A stretch of DNA of 64,000 bases from CAYSCW01 sp964429795 (GTDB lineage Bacteria; Acidobacteriota; Aminicenantia; Aminicenantales; Aminicenantaceae), in the NCBI GenBank assembly GCA_964429795.1, contig CAYSCW010000003.1, positions 62,001-126,000 of the forward strand, written 5' to 3'. The notes beneath the pieces were generated by a model. The model was not told the origin of the DNA. It made no database searches and saw only the letters and a program-made list of their open reading frames with translations. Position numbers and translations under genes: made by a program. Below, in pieces: positions 60,083-64,000 of the stretch (the stretch's first letter is position 1; each line of letters starts with the position of its first letter).

Positions 60083-60165
60083 GGGACGTTCCCTGCGGGG
60101 GCGTCCTTTCTGATTCTAGTTATGAATTCAATGAGAAAGAAAAAGTTTCCCCCCGGGAACGTCCC
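60083..60165. repeat. Dispersed hairpin (REP-like) element, family 1, copy 3 (best preserved)
   Basis: Perfect 11-bp inverted ends GGGACGTTCCC (60083-60093) and GGGAACGTCCC (60155-60165) enclose a core with TCCTTTCTGATTCTAGTT and AGAAAGAAAAAG. The core resembles copies 1 and 2 near 1455 and 2329. Confidence 0.65.
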
Positions 60166-60189
60166 CATGAGGCGGCGGTCTCTGTCAGT

Positions 60190-60221
60190 CCGAAGCCCAT
60201 GGAGGAGGGTGGGAGGGTCTT
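60190..60221. repeat. Shared 32-base word, copy 1
   Basis: ccgaagcccatggaggaggg and the following 12 bases recur at 62682-62713 with two substitutions. This copy sits 7 bases from the stop codon of the ABC permease gene (minus strand), so the two copies bracket the ABC gene pair. Confidence 0.65.
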
Positions 60222-60228
60222 CCTGGTT

Positions 60229-61503
60229 TTACTTATAGCGGATCCACTTGACGATTTCCTGGAAGCTGGGACGCTTGCCGTACATCAGAATGCCCACCCT
60301 GTATATCTTTCCGGTGAGCCAAATCATCAAGAATATGGTCAAGAGAAGAATCCCGATGGATCCTGCTACTTGAATGAAAGGGGGAAGAAGCACACAGATG
60401 CGAAGAAGCATCAGAATGGGAGCGAAAAAGGGAATCAGAGAAAGAACAACCGCAAATGTGCTGTTTGGTGCTCTTATCACGAACATGATGAGCAAAATCG
60501 GAACAACCAGAAACATGGTGACCGGAAAGAGGAGTTGCTGAGCTTCCTTTTCTGAATTGACCATGGAGCCGATGGCCGCATAAAAGGTCCCATAAAGAAA
60601 ATACCCCAGGATGAAGAACACCACGAAATAGACGAAGATATAAGGAGGGACGCTGGGAAGCTTAAACCCGGAGGCTCCAGGGAAGATGGACACAATCAAC
60701 GATTTGCTGTAGCGAGTGGCAGAAAAGCCAAAAATAGCCCAGATCGTATATTGAGTAAAACCTACAGCAGCGATCCCCAAGATTTTTCCAGCCATCAACT
60801 GAAAAGGCCTGAGAGAGGAGAGGACAATCTCCACGACCCGGGAGGTTTTCTCCTCGATCACCCCTCTCATGATGATTGCCCCGTAGAAGAAAAGAGTCAT
60901 ATAGAGAATAAGCACCAAAATATAAGCAATGAGGAAAGTGCCTCCTGTATCTTCTTCCTCTCCTTTCTTGGTCACCTTGATGGTTTTTAATCCCACCCTT
61001 TTAATGTACTGAGCGATCTTTCGGGGATCCAGCCCTTCTCTGCGCAAACGTTTTTCGATGATAACGCTGTTTAAAGTTTCATTGATGTTTCTCAATTTTG
61101 TGAAATCAGAAACATGCTCAGAGACATATTCGGCTGTTCCATCCTCTATTACGTTCCCGGGTATATGGAGATAAGCGTTAAGGGATTTATGCAACACTTT
61201 CTGGTTCAAATCTTGCCTTAGCGCTTCCATATCTGCAGCGGGCTTATATTCTTCCAGGATATAGCGTCGGTTCCCATCTTTCAGTTTGTGGTCAAGCTTT
61301 TTGTCCAGGGCCTCAAAAATCTCATGAGTCTCGTCCACCACGCCAATCCGTTCCTGCTCTCCAACTGAAACTACGGAAACCAGAAAAGGCACAAAAATGA
61401 TGGCGCCCATGAGCACAGGCCCCAAAATGGTCCCGATGATAAAACCTTTGGTTTTAACGATCTGGAGATATTCTCTCTTAATGACTGACCATATCTTTTT
61501 CAT
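60229..61503 (-). CDS. ABC-2 type transporter permease (NatB-like)
   Basis: The start at 61503 (AAGGG upstream) gives 424 residues; it overlaps the ATPase gene by 26 bases. One N-terminal span (GFIIGTILGPVLMGAIIFVP), a large extracytoplasmic domain of about 140 residues, then five or six spans in the second half. MRGVIEEKTSRVVEIVLSSL is the signature of the ABC-2 NatB/YhaP branch, which exports Na+ or unknown compounds. Forms the membrane half of the transporter with the ATPase encoded just upstream. Confidence 0.88.
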   Translation of the reverse strand: MKKIWSVIKREYLQIVKTKGFIIGTILGPVLMGAIIFVPFLVSVVSVGEQERIGVVDETHEIFEALDKKLDHKLKDGNRRYILEEYKPAADMEALRQDLNQKVLHKSLNAYLHIPGNVIEDGTAEYVSEHVSDFTKLRNINETLNSVIIEKRLRREGLDPRKIAQYIKRVGLKTIKVTKKGEEEDTGGTFLIAYILVLILYMTLFFYGAIIMRGVIEEKTSRVVEIVLSSLRPFQLMAGKILGIAAVGFTQYTIWAIFGFSATRYSKSLIVSIFPGASGFKLPSVPPYIFVYFVVFFILGYFLYGTFYAAIGSMVNSEKEAQQLLFPVTMFLVVPILLIMFVIRAPNSTFAVVLSLIPFFAPILMLLRICVLLPPFIQVAGSIGILLLTIFLMIWLTGKIYRVGILMYGKRPSFQEIVKWIRYK

Positions 61504-62398
61504 CCCTTGCTCCCACTTTCTCGATAAAGATGGCATTCAAAGTGGGTTCTCTCACTTCGAACTTGTTTACCCTGATCTTTCCCACAATTTTGGGAAGCAG
61601 CACTTGGGGATCGATCTCCTCTTTCAACCGGATTTCCATGAATTTGCCGTAGTCATCGAGTCTGTCAATCTCTGGAAAATCTTTTATGAAACAACCATCC
61701 CCTTCATAGTCAAGAATCACGGTGTTCTTTCCGTACTGCTTTTTGATCTGACTCAAGTCCCCCTCTAAGATTCTCTCTGCTTTGTTGATAAGACAGATGT
61801 TGTCGCAAATCATCTCTACCTGCTCCATACGGTGAGTTGAGAAAATCACCGTCCTTCCCTCGGCCTTCATCTCTAACATGATGTCTTTCAACAGTTTAGT
61901 GTTGACAGGATCCAGGCCGGAAAAAGGCTCATCCAGGATAATCAGCTCAGGTTGATGGATGACGGTGGCGATAAACTGGAGCTTTTGCTGCATCCCGCGG
62001 GAAAGCTCTTCAACCTTTTTGTCCTTCCAATCGGCAAGATCAAACCTTCCCAACCATGAGTTGATTTTCTTCCGGGCATCGAGTTTAGCCATTCCCTTAA
62101 GCTCGGCAAGAAAAAGAAGAAGTTCTCCTACCTTCATCTTGGGATAAAACCCTCTATCTTCGGGAAGGTAGCCTATCCTCTCTTTCATCTCTTCATCCAT
62201 TTTCCGATCGAGTACCTTGATTCGGCCCTCATCGGGGATAATGATGTTCATCACCATCCGGATTGTAGTCGTTTTTCCTGCACCATTGGGACCCAGAAGA
62301 CCGTAGATAGTCCCTTCGGAGATGTTGAAGGTAAGATTTTTTACCGCATAGAAATCTCCAAAACTTTTGGAGATGTTTTCGACCTCAAGCGCGTTCAT
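61478..62398 (-). CDS. ABC transporter ATP-binding protein (NatA-like)
   Basis: The ATG at 62398 with GAGG upstream gives 306 residues; a TTG at 62413 is a weaker alternative. Walker A GLLGPNGAGKTTTIRMV, signature ELSRGMQQKLQF, Walker B LIILDEPFSGLDPVN and the H-switch FSTHRMEQ are all present. The C-terminal 80 residues (DUF4162-type) are typical of the NatA/YhaQ branch. Paired with the permease gene by a 26-base overlap. Confidence 0.92.
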   Translation of the reverse strand: MNALEVENISKSFGDFYAVKNLTFNISEGTIYGLLGPNGAGKTTTIRMVMNIIIPDEGRIKVLDRKMDEEMKERIGYLPEDRGFYPKMKVGELLLFLAELKGMAKLDARKKINSWLGRFDLADWKDKKVEELSRGMQQKLQFIATVIHQPELIILDEPFSGLDPVNTKLLKDIMLEMKAEGRTVIFSTHRMEQVEMICDNICLINKAERILEGDLSQIKKQYGKNTVILDYEGDGCFIKDFPEIDRLDDYGKFMEIRLKEEIDPQVLLPKIVGKIRVNKFEVREPTLNAIFIEKVGARDEKDMVSH

Positions 62399-62875
62399 TT
62401 TTACCATCCTCAATAAGAATTATACCTTTATTCTTTTCTTTTTAAATCTGGCGGAGTCTATCTCCAAGAGTCGACTCATGATACTTGCTCTTTTTCGGGG
62501 GAACCTCCAATCCTTTGATACGATGAAAATGCAAGGTAAGTTTTGGGATTGAAAGTCTTCCCTTCAAGTATTGAAATTATAAATGAATTTTTATATATTT
62601 CAACTCCCTTAAGATCGCATCTTTATTACCCCGTGAAAATATCTCATCCAGCTAGGCAGTGAGGCGTCGGTTCCTCTCCATCCGATGCCCATGGCGGAGG
62701 GTGGGAGGGTCTTGGCGAGGATGGAGAGGAACCGCCGCTGTTAATAGCGATCACAGAACAGATGTACTCTTCTCAGAATTTCTTTTCTTCAATAGCACTC
62801 GACTTTCTGCTATATTTTATTCATAACTGCTACAATGGTCCATACGTATTTTTTAGTGATGAAGAGGAGGATAAG
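62399..62875. repeat. Gene-free stretch of 477 bases with a perfect inverted repeat
   Basis: CGGTTCCTCTCCATCC (62668-62683) and GGATGGAGAGGAACCG (62719-62734) are perfect 16-bp inverted arms. Between them lies the 32-base word of 60190-60221 (here 62682-62713). The left arm shares ggttcctctccat with the element at 26840-26852. No gene is seen. This is a hairpin element of the second dispersed family. Confidence 0.65.
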
Positions 62876-64000
62876 ATGAAAAAAGGGAAATATATTCTAA
62901 TTATTCTGCTGATTTTCTTCATTCTCTTTCTGATAACAGCGGTTTCCTTCTTTTACTATGAGTTCAGGAAGCCACCCACCGTAAAAGCCCACTCTTACCT
63001 GGAGTTTAACCTTACAGGAGAGATTGTGGAAAAATCCATGCCTAACATCTTCACGCTGCTTTTCGGAGTGGAACCTCTCTCCGTATACGATATATGGATG
63101 AACATCCGTAAAGCAGAAAACGATGAGCGCATCAAATGTCTCCTGTTGCGTCTTGGGTATCTTGATTGTGATTGGGCCAAAATCAGCGAAATAAGAGAGG
63201 CTGTCCTGGATTTCAAGAAATCCGGGAAAAAGGCCTACGCTTACATCGAGGAAGCCCCGGATATCGACAAGGAGTATTACCTGGCCACAGCATGCGATGA
63301 AATCATTCTCCAGCCATTGGGATTTTTAGGAATAAATGGAATCGGTGGATATTTTCCTTTCTTCAAAAGAACCTTTGCCAAGCTGGGCATCGAGGCTGAG
63401 TTCGAACATGTCGAAGAGTACAAAACAGCCTATAACATCTTTACAGAAGACAAATTCACTCCTGCACATAAGGAAATGGTGGAGTCCATCTACAGCGACA
63501 TCTTTGATCATTATCTCAAAGCAGTTGCTGAGGCAAGAGCAAAAAGTGTGGAGGAGATAAAAGCTCTGATCGATGATGGTTTTTTTCAAGGAGAAAACGC
63601 CTTGAAGTCTGGACTGGTGGACAAACTTCTCTTTGAGGATGAATTACAAAACACCCTCAAATACAACGGAAAAAAACTCTCCAAAATCAGCCATGATCAG
63701 TACTTAAAGATTAAACCCACATCCTTAGGACTGAACAGAGGGAAAAAAATCGCACTCATCTATGGAATGGGTCCCATCTACGTAGGAGAAAGCACTCCTC
63801 AAATGATGGGAAGTTCGACTGTCTCGCGCTGGATCAGAAGCGCAAGAAAGGACAATTCCATCAAGGCTGTGGTCTTTCGAGTGGACAGCCCGGGTGGTTC
63901 TGCTGTTGGTTCAGATGTGATCTGGAGAGAGGTGGCTTTAACCAGGAAAGAAAAGCCAATCATCGTCTCCATGTCCGATGTGGCCGGGTCAGGCGGTTAT
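62876..64000 (+). CDS. sppA: Signal peptide peptidase SppA, long type, cut by the window end
   Basis: From ATG 62876 (AGGAGG upstream) 375 codons are visible without a stop; the gene continues beyond 64000. One N-terminal membrane anchor (KYILIILLIFFILFLITAVSF), then two tandem SppA domains as in the 67-kDa type. The catalytic pair is visible: Lys183 in VEEYKTAYN and Ser372 in SDVAGSGGY at the very edge. SppA clears cleaved signal peptides from the membrane. Confidence 0.92.
   Translation, partial: MKKGKYILIILLIFFILFLITAVSFFYYEFRKPPTVKAHSYLEFNLTGEIVEKSMPNIFTLLFGVEPLSVYDIWMNIRKAENDERIKCLLLRLGYLDCDWAKISEIREAVLDFKKSGKKAYAYIEEAPDIDKEYYLATACDEIILQPLGFLGINGIGGYFPFFKRTFAKLGIEAEFEHVEEYKTAYNIFTEDKFTPAHKEMVESIYSDIFDHYLKAVAEARAKSVEEIKALIDDGFFQGENALKSGLVDKLLFEDELQNTLKYNGKKLSKISHDQYLKIKPTSLGLNRGKKIALIYGMGPIYVGESTPQMMGSSTVSRWIRSARKDNSIKAVVFRVDSPGGSAVGSDVIWREVALTRKEKPIIVSMSDVAGSGGY

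Noticed and set aside
1..64000. tRNA and rRNA genes
   Set aside because: Intergenic stretches were read for cloverleaf-like sequence, TTC-type arms and rRNA words; none was convincing. A covariance search would be decisive.

Overview
The window reads as a chromosomal segment of an anaerobic, diderm (Gram-negative type) bacterium with moderate GC. The diderm cell plan is supported by a TonB-dependent outer-membrane receptor, several lipoproteins and a complete-looking peptidoglycan gene cluster. Anaerobic life is supported by a glycyl radical enzyme with its radical-SAM activase. The gene content (bifunctional FBP aldolase/phosphatase, PPi-type phosphofructokinase, FbaB-type aldolase, citryl-CoA type enzymes, an MglA-like GTPase) would fit a lineage such as Candidatus Aminicenantes, but that is a guess from gene content only. 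A run of exactly 100 N at 2608-2707 shows that this is an assembled draft scaffold.

Layout. 1-340: end of a probable IS21-type element next to a gene fragment. 341-2607: FBP aldolase/phosphatase, Nudix hydrolase, an encapsulated-ferritin-like protein without an encapsulin neighbour, and a DUF2007-like gene cut by the gap. 2770-18473: the division and cell wall (dcw) cluster mraZ-rsmH-ftsL-ftsI-murE-murF-mraY-murD-ftsW-murG-murC-ftsQ-ftsA-ftsZ, with a clear promoter and three MraZ boxes in front; murB and ddl are absent; hutI overlaps the end of ftsZ. 19.8-22.4 kb: a serine hydrolase remnant, PPi-type phosphofructokinase and class I aldolase. 23.2-27.4 kb: lipoprotein, a RAYT transposase flanked by 17-bp direct repeats, and a TonB receptor preceded by a near-consensus NikR operator and then by nikR itself. 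27.6-34.2 kb: ABC-class ATPase, C_GCAxxG protein, M20 peptidase, ComM/YifB ATPase, MglA-like GTPase. 34.3-39.6 kb: a tightly coupled operon of four glycosyltransferases arranged A-B-B'-A' (in transcription order) behind two small coiled-coil proteins. 40-42.4 kb: LOG-like protein, truA, rimI, tsaB.

42.5-51.1 kb holds the most distinctive block, a minus-strand operon with its own promoter: a succinyl-CoA-synthetase-like beta subunit fused to a C-terminal two-cluster ferredoxin domain, the matching alpha subunit, a 258-residue citryl-CoA-lyase-size citrate synthase homologue, an HD-domain protein, two different aconitase-like large/small subunit pairs and an isocitrate-dehydrogenase-like enzyme with an NADP-type motif. 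Together these could run acetyl-CoA + oxaloacetate <-> citryl-CoA <-> citrate <-> isocitrate <-> 2-oxoglutarate, a split citrate branch of the TCA cycle.

51.7-55.9 kb: a FCD-type GntR regulator divergent from a glycyl radical enzyme closely matching trans-4-hydroxyproline dehydratase (HypD) and its activase. 56.9-60.1 kb: an ECF sigma / anti-sigma locus in which three exported proteins share one small C-terminal domain. 60.2-62.4 kb: an ABC exporter. 62.9 kb to the edge: sppA, cut by the window end. Several families of dispersed inverted-repeat (REP/MITE-like) elements sit in the intergenic spaces. I saw no rRNA, tRNA or CRISPR array.
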